NCBI RefSeq assembly: GCF_014635285.1
Contig: NZ_BMCR01000007.1
Location: 181,340-245,339, forward strand
From: Stappia taiwanensis
GTDB lineage: Bacteria > Pseudomonadota > Alphaproteobacteria > Rhizobiales > Stappiaceae
Direction: 5' to 3'
Length of the DNA stretch: 64,000 bases
Shown here in pieces: positions 17,041 through 26,090 of the stretch. A program made the position numbers and the translations under genes. The notes beneath the pieces were generated by a model. The model searched no databases. It was not told the DNA's origin and worked only from the letters and a program-made list of their open reading frames with translations. The stretch's first letter is position 1, and each line of letters opens with the position of its first letter.

Positions 17041-20000
17041 CGGTCATGCAGATACCCGCCGCCACCCGCGAGCGCCAGGCGCTCGCCGCCGATCCGCTGC
17101 GCTCCGCCTGGGTCAGTGCCAATGCCGGCTCGGGCAAGACCTTCGTTCTCGCCCGGCGGGTGATCCGCCTGCTGCTGGCCGGAACGCCGCCCTCGCGCAT
17201 CCTCTGCCTGACCTTCACCAAGGCAGCGGCCTCGGAGATGGCGACCCGGGTGTTCGAGACGTTGGGCACCTGGACCGCGCTCGATGACGCGGCGCTGGCG
17301 GCGGAGCTGCGGGAGGTTGAAGGCCGGCCTTCTACGGCGGAGGGGCTGTCCCGCGCCCGGCACCTCTTCGCCACCGCGCTGGAAACCCCCGGCGGGCTGA
17401 AGATCCAGACGATCCACGCCTTCTGCGAGGCGCTGCTGCATCAGTTCCCGCTGGAAGCGAATGTGGCCGGGCATTTCTCCGTGCTCGATGACCGCCAGAC
17501 TGCCGATCTTCTCGCTTCCGCTCGTGCCCTTGTGCTGCGCCGGGCGGAACGGGACCCGGCGAGCGCCATGGGGCGGGCGCTGGCCTTCCTGATCCGCGAG
17601 ATGCCGGACAAGAGCGTCGAGGATGCGCTGGCCGAGCTGGTGGCGAAGCGGGAGGCCTTGCGGGCCTGGATCGTCGATGCCGGCTCGCTCGATGCGGCGC
17701 TGGCGGAGCTGCGGCAGAGCTTCGATCTGACCGAGGAGGACCGGCCGGACCGCATCGACGCGCGCCTGTCCGGAGAAACCCTGATCGATGCGCAGCGAGC
17801 GCTGGCCATTGCCGAGGCGCTCGACACCGGATCGAAGACCGACAAGGACAGGGCGGTGCTGCTGCGGGCCGCCGCCGCCGAGCAAAACCCGGCCGCCTGG
17901 CGCGAGCTGTGGTTTCGGGTGTTCCTGACCAAGCAACTGGAACCGGCGAAGCGGCTGGCCACCAAGGGCGTTGCCGAGGCCTATCCAGAGGTGATGGAGC
18001 GGCTGTTCGACGAACAGGCACGGCTTCTCGATCTGCTGGAGCGGCGCCGCGCGGCGCATACGCTGGAGGGGACGGAGGCGGCGCTGCGGCTCGCCGATGC
18101 CATGCTCGGCGCCTATGAGCGCGACAAGATCCGGCGCGGCTTCCTCGACTTCGAGGATCTGATCGTGCGTGCCTCCAACCTTCTCGCCCGCTCCGATGCG
18201 GCGCTCTGGGTGCAGTACAAGCTCGATCAGGGGCTCGATCATATTCTCGTCGATGAGGCGCAGGACACCAGCCCGCATCAGTGGCGGGTGGTCAAGGCAC
18301 TGGCCGAGGAGTTCTTTACCGGCGCCTCCGCCAACCCGCGCACCCGCACGTTGTTCGCCGTTGGCGACGAAAAGCAGTCGATTTATTCGTTTCAAGGCGC
18401 CGTGCCGGCTTATTTCGCCGAGATGCGTCGGCATTTCGAAGAGCGCGCCAGCGAGGCCGGCAACGCCTTCTCCCGGGTCGATCTCACCTTGTCGTTCCGC
18501 TCCACCCCGGATGTGCTGTCGGCGGTCGACACGGTGTTTTCCGATCCGGCCGCCTATCGCGGACTGTCGCAAGGCGCTGAACCGCCGGTGCACGAGGCGG
18601 TGCGGCGCAACGATCCGGGCCGGGTGGAACTCTGGCCGCTGGAAGAGGTGGCCGAGGTCGAGGCGCCGGAGGACTGGACCGCGCCGATCGATCGCATGTC
18701 CGCCGACAGCCCGATGCTGCGGCTGGCGCGCAAGATCGCGGCGGAGGTCCGTGTCTGGTGGCGTGCCGGCAGCGCCGATCCGGAGGATGTCCTCGTTCTG
18801 GTGCGCAAGCGCGGCGCCTTTGTCGAGGCGCTGACCCGGGCACTGAAACAGGCCGGGGTGCCGGTTGCCGGCAGCGACCGGCTGGTGCTCAACGATCATA
18901 TCGCCATTGCCGACCTGATCGCCCTAGGGCGGTTTCTCCTGCTGCCGGAGGATGATCTGTCCCTGGCCTCTGTGCTGAAAAGCCCGTTGTTTGCGCTCAC
19001 CGATGCGGATCTTTACCAGCTTGCGCGCGAGGACGACGACCGGTTGCGGGCGGGCACCCTGTGGCAGGCGCTCACCAGGGCGGCGGAACAGGATGAGGTC
19101 TGGGACGCGGTGCGCCGGCGCATCGAAACCTGGCGTGCCCGGGCCGACTTCATGCCGCCGTTCGAGTTCTTTTCCCGGCTGCTGTCCGCCGATGGCGGAC
19201 GTCAGCAGTTCCGCGCCCGGCTCGGCAGCGAGGTGGATGACATCCTCGATGAATTCCTGGCGCTGACCCTGACCTTCGAGCAGACCGGCACACCGGGGAT
19301 GGAAGGGTTCCTGGCCTGGTTCGCGGCGGCGCCGACCGAGATCAAGCGCGAGCTCAATGCCGCGCGCGGGGTGGTCCGGATCATGACGGTGCATGGGGCC
19401 AAGGGGCTGGAGGCACCGTTGGTGATTCTGGTCGATACCGGCGCCGCGCCGGTGTCCGCGCATCATGATCCCGGTTTCGTCAAACGGCCACGCGGTCAGG
19501 ATGAGGGCACGCCGCCGGCGCTGGTCTGGCTGCCGGTGAAGGCCTCCCGCACCGGCTGGCATGGCGAGGCGTTGGAGGAGCTGCGCGCGGCCGCGGCAGA
19601 GGAATACCGCCGCCTGCTCTATGTGGCGATGACCCGCGCCAAGGACCGGCTGGTGGTCTGCGGCTGGGCTCCGGTGCGCGGTGCCGATCCGGAGTGCTGG
19701 TATTCTCTCGTTTCCCGCGCGCTCGATCCGGATGCGCGCGACGAAGAGGCGCCCGGCGGGGATGTCCACCGGGTGTGGCAGCGCCCCGGCATCGTCTCGC
19801 CGCCGCCGGCGCTTGGGGGGCGCGCGGCGGTGGCCGCCGGTCCGCAGGAGGAGGCAGCGCCGCGCCCTGACTGGCTCGACAAGCCGGCGCCGGGGGTAAG
19901 GCGCACACCCCGGCTGCAGCCCTCGGCGGCGTTTGAGGAGATGGAAGGCAAGGACGGCGTTGCCGATGTGCCGGCGCGTGACCGGTTGGCCGATGCCCGG

Positions 20001-20555
20001 GCTACGCCGAGCTATCCCCGGGAGCGGGGCCGGCATCTGCACCGGCTGTTGCAGGCCCTGCCGGACCTGCCGGCGGAGGAGCGGCGTGCGGCGGCGGGCC
20101 GCTACCTGGCGGTGAACCTGCCACAAGACTTTGCCGATAGGGCCGAGCAGCTGGCGGAGGAAGCCTGCGCGGTGCTGGAGGATGCCCGCTTCGCGGCGGT
20201 GTTTTCCGAGCGGGCGCGGGCGGAGGTGCCGGTGGTCGGCCGGATTTCGCTGGCTGATGGCACCGAAGTGGAGGTGAACGGGCAGATCGACCGTCTGTGC
20301 GTCACCGATGACGATGTGTTGATCGTCGACTTCAAGACCAACCGGGAGGTGCTGGCCGATTCGAGCGCCGCGCCGCTGGCCTATTTGACGCAGCTCGCGG
20401 TTTACCGGGCGCTGTTGCGGGAGATCTATCCGGACAAGGCGGTGCGGGCGGCGCTGTTGTGGACCGCCGGACCTTGTCTGATGGACGTGCCCGCATCGCA
20501 ACTTGATGCGATTTTCGCCAATCTGCGCAAGGGCGGAGACCATGCGATTGCTTGA
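17037..20555 (+). CDS. addA: Double-strand break repair helicase-nuclease subunit AddA
   Basis: A 1172-residue UvrD/Rep-type helicase with a C-terminal nuclease. Visible are Walker A SANAGSGKTFVLARRVIRLL (about residues 23-42), the CLTFTKAAASEMATRV block, Walker B ILVDEAQDTSPHQW, motif III GDEKQSIYSFQGA, and motif VI YVAMTRAKDRLVV. The nuclease domain near residue 1100 has VLIVDFKTNRE. It forms the AddAB complex with AddB, encoded directly upstream with a 4-nt overlap. The 74-bp gap to trxA suggests the operon may continue, as in other rhizobia. Confidence 0.97.
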   Translation: MTVMQIPAATRERQALAADPLRSAWVSANAGSGKTFVLARRVIRLLLAGTPPSRILCLTFTKAAASEMATRVFETLGTWTALDDAALAAELREVEGRPSTAEGLSRARHLFATALETPGGLKIQTIHAFCEALLHQFPLEANVAGHFSVLDDRQTADLLASARALVLRRAERDPASAMGRALAFLIREMPDKSVEDALAELVAKREALRAWIVDAGSLDAALAELRQSFDLTEEDRPDRIDARLSGETLIDAQRALAIAEALDTGSKTDKDRAVLLRAAAAEQNPAAWRELWFRVFLTKQLEPAKRLATKGVAEAYPEVMERLFDEQARLLDLLERRRAAHTLEGTEAALRLADAMLGAYERDKIRRGFLDFEDLIVRASNLLARSDAALWVQYKLDQGLDHILVDEAQDTSPHQWRVVKALAEEFFTGASANPRTRTLFAVGDEKQSIYSFQGAVPAYFAEMRRHFEERASEAGNAFSRVDLTLSFRSTPDVLSAVDTVFSDPAAYRGLSQGAEPPVHEAVRRNDPGRVELWPLEEVAEVEAPEDWTAPIDRMSADSPMLRLARKIAAEVRVWWRAGSADPEDVLVLVRKRGAFVEALTRALKQAGVPVAGSDRLVLNDHIAIADLIALGRFLLLPEDDLSLASVLKSPLFALTDADLYQLAREDDDRLRAGTLWQALTRAAEQDEVWDAVRRRIETWRARADFMPPFEFFSRLLSADGGRQQFRARLGSEVDDILDEFLALTLTFEQTGTPGMEGFLAWFAAAPTEIKRELNAARGVVRIMTVHGAKGLEAPLVILVDTGAAPVSAHHDPGFVKRPRGQDEGTPPALVWLPVKASRTGWHGEALEELRAAAAEEYRRLLYVAMTRAKDRLVVCGWAPVRGADPECWYSLVSRALDPDARDEEAPGGDVHRVWQRPGIVSPPPALGGRAAVAAGPQEEAAPRPDWLDKPAPGVRRTPRLQPSAAFEEMEGKDGVADVPARDRLADARATPSYPRERGRHLHRLLQALPDLPAEERRAAAGRYLAVNLPQDFADRAEQLAEEACAVLEDARFAAVFSERARAEVPVVGRISLADGTEVEVNGQIDRLCVTDDDVLIVDFKTNREVLADSSAAPLAYLTQLAVYRALLREIYPDKAVRAALLWTAGPCLMDVPASQLDAIFANLRKGGDHAIA

Positions 20556-20629
20556 CGTGGGGCGGCCGGGTTCCTACCTTCCGTGCGACGTGAGAACGCT
20601 AGGCGTTCCTGAACCGGAAAGGACATGAG

Positions 20630-20950
20630 ATGGCGACCGCTGTCGTGACTGACGAAACTTTCGAAGCCGAGGTTCTGAAGGCTTCCGGCCCTGTCGTCGT
20701 TGATTTCTGGGCGGAATGGTGCGGTCCGTGCAAGATGATTGCGCCGGCGCTTGAGGAAATCTCCGAGGAGATGGATGGCGCTGTGACCATCGCCAAGCTC
20801 AACATCGACCAGAATCAGAACGTTGCCATCAAGTATGGCGTGCGCTCGATCCCGACCCTGATCATGTTCAAGGATGGCGAGCCGGTGGCGACCCAGGTCG
20901 GCGCTGCACCGAAGAACAAGCTGGCGGACTGGATCAAGACCGCGTCCTGA
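20630..20950 (+). CDS. trxA: Thioredoxin
   Basis: A 106-residue classical thioredoxin. The redox-active site is WCGPCK at residues 30-35 within [20 protein letters not shown], and the cis-proline segment is [10 protein letters not shown]. It reduces disulfides in cytoplasmic proteins using electrons from thioredoxin reductase. It begins 74 bp after addA; the GGAAAGGACATGAG context gives a strong ribosome site. The addA-trxA adjacency is common in Rhizobiales. Confidence 0.97.
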   Translation: MATAVVTDETFEAEVLKASGPVVVDFWAEWCGPCKMIAPALEEISEEMDGAVTIAKLNIDQNQNVAIKYGVRSIPTLIMFKDGEPVATQVGAAPKNKLADWIKTAS

Positions 20951-21096
20951 GCCGGACTTTCATGACCGCTGGTGGTTGCCCCGTCGCTCTTCCTCTCGAT
21001 GTCAGGGGGCGGGGCAATCCCTGCTTCACAGCTTTCCGTTCACCTGCCGGACGAGACCGGCGTGATGACACAACCCAAGAAGTTCCCAGACAGACT

Positions 21097-21735
21097 ATGA
21101 GCGATAGCAACGACACTCCGCGTAACACTCCCGAGACCGCGGCGCCCGAGGCGGCGAACGAGACTCCGGAGATCGAGGGCGCCGAGGAGGCCGAGGCGAC
21201 CGATCCGGTCGAGGCGCTCAAGGCCGAGAATACGGAACTGAAGGACCGTGTCCTGCGGGCCATGGCGGACATGGAGAACCTGCGCCGCCGGACCGAAAAG
21301 GAAGTCCGTGACAGCCGTCAGTACTCGGTGGCGAATTTCGCCCGCGACATGCTGGCCGTCAGCGACAACCTGCGCCGGGCGCTTGAAGCGATCTCCGAGG
21401 AGGCCCGCGCCGAGGCCGGCGAGGCCATGCGCGGCCTGATCGAAGGCGTTGAGATGACCGAGCGGGAGATGCTCAACCAGCTCGAAAAGCATGGGGTCAA
21501 GAAGCTCGACCCCGCCGGAGAGAAGTTCGACCCGAACTTCCATCAGGCGATGTTCGAAGTGCCCAATCCGGACGTGCCGAACAACACCGTCGTTCAGGTG
21601 GTGCAGGCCGGCTATGTGATCGGCGAACGGGTCCTGCGCCCGGCCATGGTCGGTGTGTCGAAGGGCGGACCGAAGGACGCAAAGCCCGCTGGTACCGCTG
21701 CCGAGCCCGGGGCGAGCGTCGACAAGACCGCCTAG
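21097..21735 (+). CDS. grpE: GrpE nucleotide exchange factor
   Basis: A 212-residue GrpE, the exchange factor for DnaK. An acidic disordered N-terminus (about residues 1-45, rich in E, T and A) precedes the long dimerising helix [20 protein letters not shown], then [11 protein letters not shown], and the C-terminal beta domain with [20 protein letters not shown] and a [20 protein letters not shown] stretch. I chose the ATG at 21097 (MSDSNDTP), where the acidic leader starts, over the in-frame ATG at 20962, whose extra residues are basic and unlike GrpE. dnaK is not in this window. Confidence 0.94.
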   Translation: MSDSNDTPRNTPETAAPEAANETPEIEGAEEAEATDPVEALKAENTELKDRVLRAMADMENLRRRTEKEVRDSRQYSVANFARDMLAVSDNLRRALEAISEEARAEAGEAMRGLIEGVEMTEREMLNQLEKHGVKKLDPAGEKFDPNFHQAMFEVPNPDVPNNTVVQVVQAGYVIGERVLRPAMVGVSKGGPKDAKPAGTAAEPGASVDKTA

Positions 21736-21972
21736 GAGCTTTCCGTTCTCTTTGAAAAACGGGAGAGCTCGTCAGCTCCAGCGTGTCACCTTTTCTGTAA
21801 GGCGGATGACAAGCGGCGCGCCCGATGGTGCGCCGCAATTGCGTTTGTCGCGCCGAAAACGGTGCCGCCATGTGGCGTCCCGGGGATCGCGGCTCTCGCC
21901 CGAACATGCAAAAAGCTGATGGCCCGCCCTGTCTCGCGCCCCTTTGGCGCAAGAATGCTCTAGCATGGGATC

Positions 21973-22605
21973 ATGCAGTCGATGCTCCAGATCCTCGATT
22001 TCCTCGGCGTGGCGGTGTTTTGCGTCTCCGGTGCGCTGGTCGCCTCGCGCCTGCGGCTGGATATCGTCGCCTTCCTGTTTTTCGGTGTGTTCACCGGCAT
22101 CGGCGGCGGCACCTTGCGTGACCTGTTGCTGGATGCACCGGTCTTCTGGGTGGTCGATCAGGCCTATCTGGTGGTGTGCATCGTCATCTCGTTGCTGATG
22201 TGGTTTCTGGCTGGACAGGTGGAGCGGCTCGGGAGCCCCTTGCGCTGGGCCGACGCGGTGGGCGTTGCAGCCTATTCGGTGATGGGAGCGGCCAAAACCC
22301 TGTCACTCGCCGATGCACCGGTCGTGGCGGTAATGATGGGGGTGGCGACGGCAACCTTTGGCGGTATCATTCGCGATACGGTTGCCGGGCAGCCGAACGC
22401 ACTGGTCAAGCCGGAGATCTATCTGACCTCTGCCTTTGCCGGCGCCGGCGTCTATGTGACGCTGGCGGAATTCGGGGTCCCGGCCTGGCCGGCGGCGATC
22501 GCGGGCGGGTGTGCGGCGCTGCTCTTGCGCGGTGGCGCGATTCAGTGGGGCTGGTCCTTGCCGGCCTATCGCCCTCCGTCGGACCGCGCCGACCGCAAGC
22601 CGTGA
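21973..22605 (+). CDS. TRIC-type (UPF0126) cation channel family membrane protein
   Basis: A 210-residue inner-membrane protein with seven hydrophobic segments arranged as two repeats. The duplicated glycine-rich motifs FTGIGGGTLRDLLL (about residues 41-54) and TATFGGIIRDTVAGQP (about 125-140) are the signature of the YicG/UPF0126 family, now recognised as prokaryotic trimeric intracellular cation channels permeable to potassium. It stands between grpE and a VOC gene with no obvious operon partner. The ion and physiological role here are inferred from the family only. Confidence 0.88.
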   Translation: MQSMLQILDFLGVAVFCVSGALVASRLRLDIVAFLFFGVFTGIGGGTLRDLLLDAPVFWVVDQAYLVVCIVISLLMWFLAGQVERLGSPLRWADAVGVAAYSVMGAAKTLSLADAPVVAVMMGVATATFGGIIRDTVAGQPNALVKPEIYLTSAFAGAGVYVTLAEFGVPAWPAAIAGGCAALLLRGGAIQWGWSLPAYRPPSDRADRKP

Positions 22606-22652
22606 CGCGACGCGCCCATGCGGGCGCGATGCTGCGACAGGGAGGACAGGCG

Positions 22653-23042
22653 ATGAGCGAGCATGGGCACTTTTACTGGAATGAACTGATGACCCGGGAT
22701 GTGGAGGCGGCGAAGGCCTTCTACGGATCGGCGCTCGACTGGACCTTTTCCGGAATGGATATGCCGGGGGGCACATACTGGCTGGCGATGCAGGGGGAAA
22801 AGCCGGTCGGCGGCATCTTCCAGATGACGGGACCCGAGTTCGATGGCGTCCCGGACCACTGGATGTCCTATTTGGCGGTCGATGACATCGATGCCCGGTT
22901 GGACAAGGCGGTCGACGCGGGGGCGACCCTGATGCGTCCGGCCTTTGATGTGGAAGGGGTGGGGCGGATCGGTATTCTCAAAGATCCGGGCGGCGCGGTG
23001 ATGGGCTGGATGACGCCCGTGCCGATGGATGCGCCGGCATAG
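22653..23042 (+). CDS. VOC (glyoxalase/bleomycin-resistance fold) family protein
   Basis: A 129-residue single vicinal-oxygen-chelate domain. It opens HFYWNELMTRDVEAAKAFYG, the typical first beta-alpha unit, continues with GIFQM and HWMSYLAVDDIDA, and closes GRIGILKDPGGAVMGWM, which contains the usual late metal-ligand region. Members of this subgroup (similar to the CFP30B/SCO repeat units) are widespread but mostly uncharacterised; some bind small ligands without known catalysis. The ATG at 22653 follows a GGGAGGACAGG ribosome site and fixes the start. No function is proposed beyond the fold. Confidence 0.85.
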   Translation: MSEHGHFYWNELMTRDVEAAKAFYGSALDWTFSGMDMPGGTYWLAMQGEKPVGGIFQMTGPEFDGVPDHWMSYLAVDDIDARLDKAVDAGATLMRPAFDVEGVGRIGILKDPGGAVMGWMTPVPMDAPA

Positions 23043-23103
23043 TGGTAAGAGCCCACGCAAGGCCCTGACGGGCCTCGCTGCGGCACCCTGGCATCAGCAG
23101 GCG

Positions 23104-23451
23104 TCAGGCCGCGTTCCGGGACGAGGGTGCGCTCAGCGCCGTCGTCTGCGGCTCCTGGACGGCCTTCAGCCGGTCGGCTTCCTGATGCCAGCGATCAGCT
23201 TCCCGCCGCTTGACCCGGGCCTCCCGGCGCCATTTGCCCTGCGCTGCCCAGGAGGCGACGCCGCCGATGAACACACCGAAAGCCACCGCCCCGAACAGGA
23301 TCCAGAACAGCGGCGCGGTCACCGTCAGGGCCGGGTCGGCGCGGGAAAACGGATCAAGTGACAGGGTGACCTCGTGGCGATTGGCCACGGCGAGCGCGAT
23401 CAGCACGATGGCGATCGGCAGCAGGACGAGGTTTTTCAAGAGCCGTGTCAC
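23104..23451 (-). CDS. LapA-domain (DUF1049) small membrane protein
   Basis: A 115-residue protein with two transmembrane segments (about residues 6-23 and 44-66) separated by a short NRHEVTLSLDPF loop, followed by a basic cytoplasmic helix rich in R, K and E. This layout and the position next to ihfB match the LapA/YciS family, which in E. coli works with LapB in controlling lipopolysaccharide synthesis. No lapB is nearby. It is downstream of ihfB on the same strand with a 187-bp gap, so it may share that operon. Confidence 0.82.
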   Translation of the reverse strand: MTRLLKNLVLLPIAIVLIALAVANRHEVTLSLDPFSRADPALTVTAPLFWILFGAVAFGVFIGGVASWAAQGKWRREARVKRREADRWHQEADRLKAVQEPQTTALSAPSSRNAA

Positions 23452-23638
23452 GCGGGTTTCTCCATCTTGCCCGGACGTCTTCTTCGCGAAACCGTCGGCC
23501 GCACGGGCCGACGCTTCAAATCATCATAGCCGGTTGGAGCGCGGCATGCCATGTCCGCCGCCAATTGGGACGAGACGCCCAAGGGCTTGGCCCGCTATCC
23601 CGCCGGCAAGGGCGTGAGGCAATCCGCTCTGATGCCGA

Positions 23639-23935
23639 TCAGTCTTCCGATCCGTCGCCGTCGTTCAGGCGCTCGCGCATTTCCTTGCCGGTCTTGAAGA
23701 AGGGCACAAATTTCTCGTCCACCTCGACCTTCTGCCCGGTGCGGGGATTGCGGCCGGTGCGTGCCGGACGGTTCTTGACGGAAAAGGCGCCAAAGCCGCG
23801 CAGCTCGACCCGGTTGCCGTTTTTCAGGGCGTCCGTCACCTCATCGAGGATGGCGTTGACGATGTTTTCGACATCACGCTGGTAGAGGTGCGGATTCTGC
23901 TCCGCGATCCGTTGTACCAATTCAGATTTTATCAT
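23639..23935 (-). CDS. ihfB: Integration host factor subunit beta
   Basis: A 98-residue HU/IHF-family DNA-bending protein starting [23 protein letters not shown] cut short here as [13 protein letters not shown]. The DNA-intercalating arm carries the signature [12 protein letters not shown], and [13 protein letters not shown] is the core strand. It pairs with IhfA to bend DNA at promoters, origins and recombination sites. I chose the ATG at 23935; it overlaps the sppA stop by one base (TAATG), a strong sign of coupling, whereas the in-frame extension to 23986 would overlap sppA and is not IHF-like. Confidence 0.95.
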   Translation of the reverse strand: MIKSELVQRIAEQNPHLYQRDVENIVNAILDEVTDALKNGNRVELRGFGAFSVKNRPARTGRNPRTGQKVEVDEKFVPFFKTGKEMRERLNDGDGSED

Positions 23936-24936
23936 TATTGCCCCCCAGGACCGTCGGTTGGCTCCGCCGCTTGGCGAGCGTGCCAAACAGATACGAGACC
24001 GTCAAGCGTCACGCCATCGGGAAGAAGTGTCGTGGCGTCATTGAGCGAGGTGCCGAGCCCCTTGGCAAGTCCGCTGCCGAAGGCCGAGGCGATCCGGGCG
24101 GAGAAGGGAAGGCCGTCGATCTCGCTGCGTGCCGCCCAGGTGATGACCGGCAGTTTCTCCGGCAGGCCGCGTTCCTTTTCGAGCCAGGCCACGGCCTGTT
24201 TCTCGCCGCCGAGCGCATCCACCAGCCCGAGCGATTGCGCACTCTCGCCGGAGTAGATGCCGCCGGTCGCGACCTTGCGCACCTCCGCGTCCGTCATGTT
24301 CCGCCGCTCGGCAACCCGCGCGACGAACCAGTCGTAGCTGTCGTTGATCACCGCCTGAAGATTGTCGCGCACCGCCTGCGGTGTTTCGGAGAAGAAGTTG
24401 GGCTCCGCCTTCAGCGGACCGGAGCGCACCACGTCGAACTCGACGCCGAGGGTATCGAGCAGCCCCTTGAAGTTGCCGTACTGGATATAGACGCCGATCG
24501 AACCGGTCAGCGAGGTGTGCCGGGCGATCACGTGATCGGCGGCAATCGCCGCCATATAGCCTGCCGACGCGCCGAGGGTGCCGATATGGGCGACCACCGG
24601 CTTCTTATCGGCAATCTCGCGCAGGGCCTGGTAAAGGCTTTCGCCGCCCACCGTGGAGCCGCCGGGAGAGTTGATGTCGAGGATCACCGCCTTGACCGCG
24701 TCGCTTTCGGCGAGCTTGTGCAGCATTTCCAGCCGCTTGCGGTCGTTGAGGATCACACCGTTGATTTCCACCCGGGCGATGTGCGCCGCCCCCTTGCCGA
24801 GCGGGGAGCCGCCAGCAAGCCAGGCCAGCAGGAGGAGAACCGCCGCGCCGGTGACGAGAAACGCCGCCACGCGCCAGAAGGTAAGCTTCCGCCGCAATCG
24901 CCGACGGTCGACAATCGCATCCGCATCAAGGGACAT
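23935..24936 (-). CDS. sppA: Signal peptide peptidase SppA
   Basis: A 333-residue membrane-anchored serine protease of the short SppA type. One transmembrane segment (about residues 18-40) follows a basic N-terminus. The catalytic serine is in [12 protein letters not shown] and the general-base lysine in [21 protein letters not shown] and SLTGSIGV are conserved structural motifs. It degrades signal peptides left in the membrane. I chose the ATG at 24936 (MSLDADAI) since the longer frame to 25038 adds residues without membrane-protein character. It is translationally coupled to ihfB, an order found in other Rhizobiales. Confidence 0.92.
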   Translation of the reverse strand: MSLDADAIVDRRRLRRKLTFWRVAAFLVTGAAVLLLLAWLAGGSPLGKGAAHIARVEINGVILNDRKRLEMLHKLAESDAVKAVILDINSPGGSTVGGESLYQALREIADKKPVVAHIGTLGASAGYMAAIAADHVIARHTSLTGSIGVYIQYGNFKGLLDTLGVEFDVVRSGPLKAEPNFFSETPQAVRDNLQAVINDSYDWFVARVAERRNMTDAEVRKVATGGIYSGESAQSLGLVDALGGEKQAVAWLEKERGLPEKLPVITWAARSEIDGLPFSARIASAFGSGLAKGLGTSLNDATTLLPDGVTLDGLVSVWHARQAAEPTDGPGGQ

Positions 24937-25136
24937 GAACAACGGGCCTTTCGCAAATGTCGTTGTGGTTCCTATCGCTACATGGCAGCGGCCCGATTGA
25001 AAAGCCCTGAGATGGACTTGGCCGAAATTCGCGCGCATCGCGGTGCTACAAATCCGGCGCGGAACGCGCTATCCATCTGTGCCTGCGATATCGGGCCTTG
25101 CAACAACCTTTTCGAGCAACGGGACAAGAGACAGCC

Positions 25137-25946
25137 ATGCCGCAGATCAGCCTTGCCACCCTCGATCGCCTGAAGGCCAAGGGAAAGCGCTTTGCCATGC
25201 TGACCGCCTATGACGCGGGCTTCGCCGGGTTGATGGGGGAGGCCGGGGTCGCCTCGGTGCTGGTTGGCGACAGCCTCGGCATGGTGGTCCAGGGGGCCGG
25301 ATCGACGGCGGCGGTGACCATGGAGGACATGGTCTATCACACCGGCTGTGTCGCCCGGGGCGTGGCCGCGGGCGAGGGCGATGTGCCGCTGATCGTCGCC
25401 GACATGCCGCTCGGCAGCTACTATACGCCCGAGGATGCGGCCCGCAATGCCGCCCGATTGCTGGGGGCCGGAGCGAATGTGGTCAAGCTGGAGGGGGGCG
25501 CCTGGCTGGCGGACACCGTTCGTTTCCTTACCGAACGTGGCCTGCCGGTGTGCGCCCATCTCGGCCTGACACCGCAGACCGCCGACATGCTCGGCGGCTA
25601 CAAGGTGCAGGGGCGGGACGCGGCGGCGGCCAAGCGGATTGTCGACGATAGCCTGGCGCTCGATGCGGCCGGGGCGCGGCTCTTGCTGCTGGAATGCGTG
25701 CCGGACGCGGTGGGAGCGGCGGTGCGCGAGGGCGCGCGCGTGCCGGTGATCGGCATTGGTGCCGGCCCGGGGACCGATGGTCAGGTGCTGGTGCTGCATG
25801 ACATGCTGAATGTCACGCGCGGGCGCAAGGCCCGGTTCGTCAAGAACTACATGGCCGGGCGCGACAGCGTTGCGGCGGCCTTCCGCGCCTTTGCCGAGGA
25901 GGTCGAAAGCGGGGCCTATCCAGCGCCGGAACACTGTTACGGCTGA
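25137..25946 (+). CDS. panB: 3-methyl-2-oxobutanoate hydroxymethyltransferase
   Basis: A 269-residue PanB, the first enzyme of pantothenate synthesis, transferring a hydroxymethyl group from methylene-tetrahydrofolate to ketoisovalerate. Motifs include the opening MLTAYDAGFAGLMGEAGV, the metal-binding VLVGDSLGMVVQG, ADMPLGSYY, VKLEGG, AHLGLTPQ and the later IGIGAGPGTDGQVLVLHDML (20 residues). It lies alone between divergent sppA and convergent rpsA, ending in a shared terminator. panC is not in the window. I chose the ATG at 25137 (MPQISLAT) because the extension to 25098 adds residues not typical of PanB. Confidence 0.96.
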   Translation: MPQISLATLDRLKAKGKRFAMLTAYDAGFAGLMGEAGVASVLVGDSLGMVVQGAGSTAAVTMEDMVYHTGCVARGVAAGEGDVPLIVADMPLGSYYTPEDAARNAARLLGAGANVVKLEGGAWLADTVRFLTERGLPVCAHLGLTPQTADMLGGYKVQGRDAAAAKRIVDDSLALDAAGARLLLLECVPDAVGAAVREGARVPVIGIGAGPGTDGQVLVLHDMLNVTRGRKARFVKNYMAGRDSVAAAFRAFAEEVESGAYPAPEHCYG

Positions 25947-26033
25947 GACCTGGCGGGGCGGGCAGCGGCCCTTCCGCCTTGCCGATGCCTGCCGGTGAGG
26001 TCCCTGTGCGGTGCCGGCATGATCTGAAATGCA

Positions 26034-26063
26034 AAGAGCCCCGCCGTTGCCGGCGGGGCTCTT
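26034..26063. terminator. Bidirectional terminator between panB and rpsA
   Basis: A perfect 13-bp stem (26034-26046 with 26051-26063; AAGAGCCCCGCCG) around a TTGC loop. On the plus strand it is followed by a pyrimidine tract ending CATTTT, and on the minus strand by CTTTGCATTTC. It sits between the convergent panB and rpsA stop codons and can serve both. Confidence 0.85.
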
Positions 26064-26090
26064 CTTCATTTTGGGATCGAAGGATCCGGA

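Noticed and set aside
23060..23075. AGGCCC/GGGCCT hairpin after the VOC gene
   Set aside because: Only 6 bp, without a T-run, in GC-rich sequence where such stems arise by chance.
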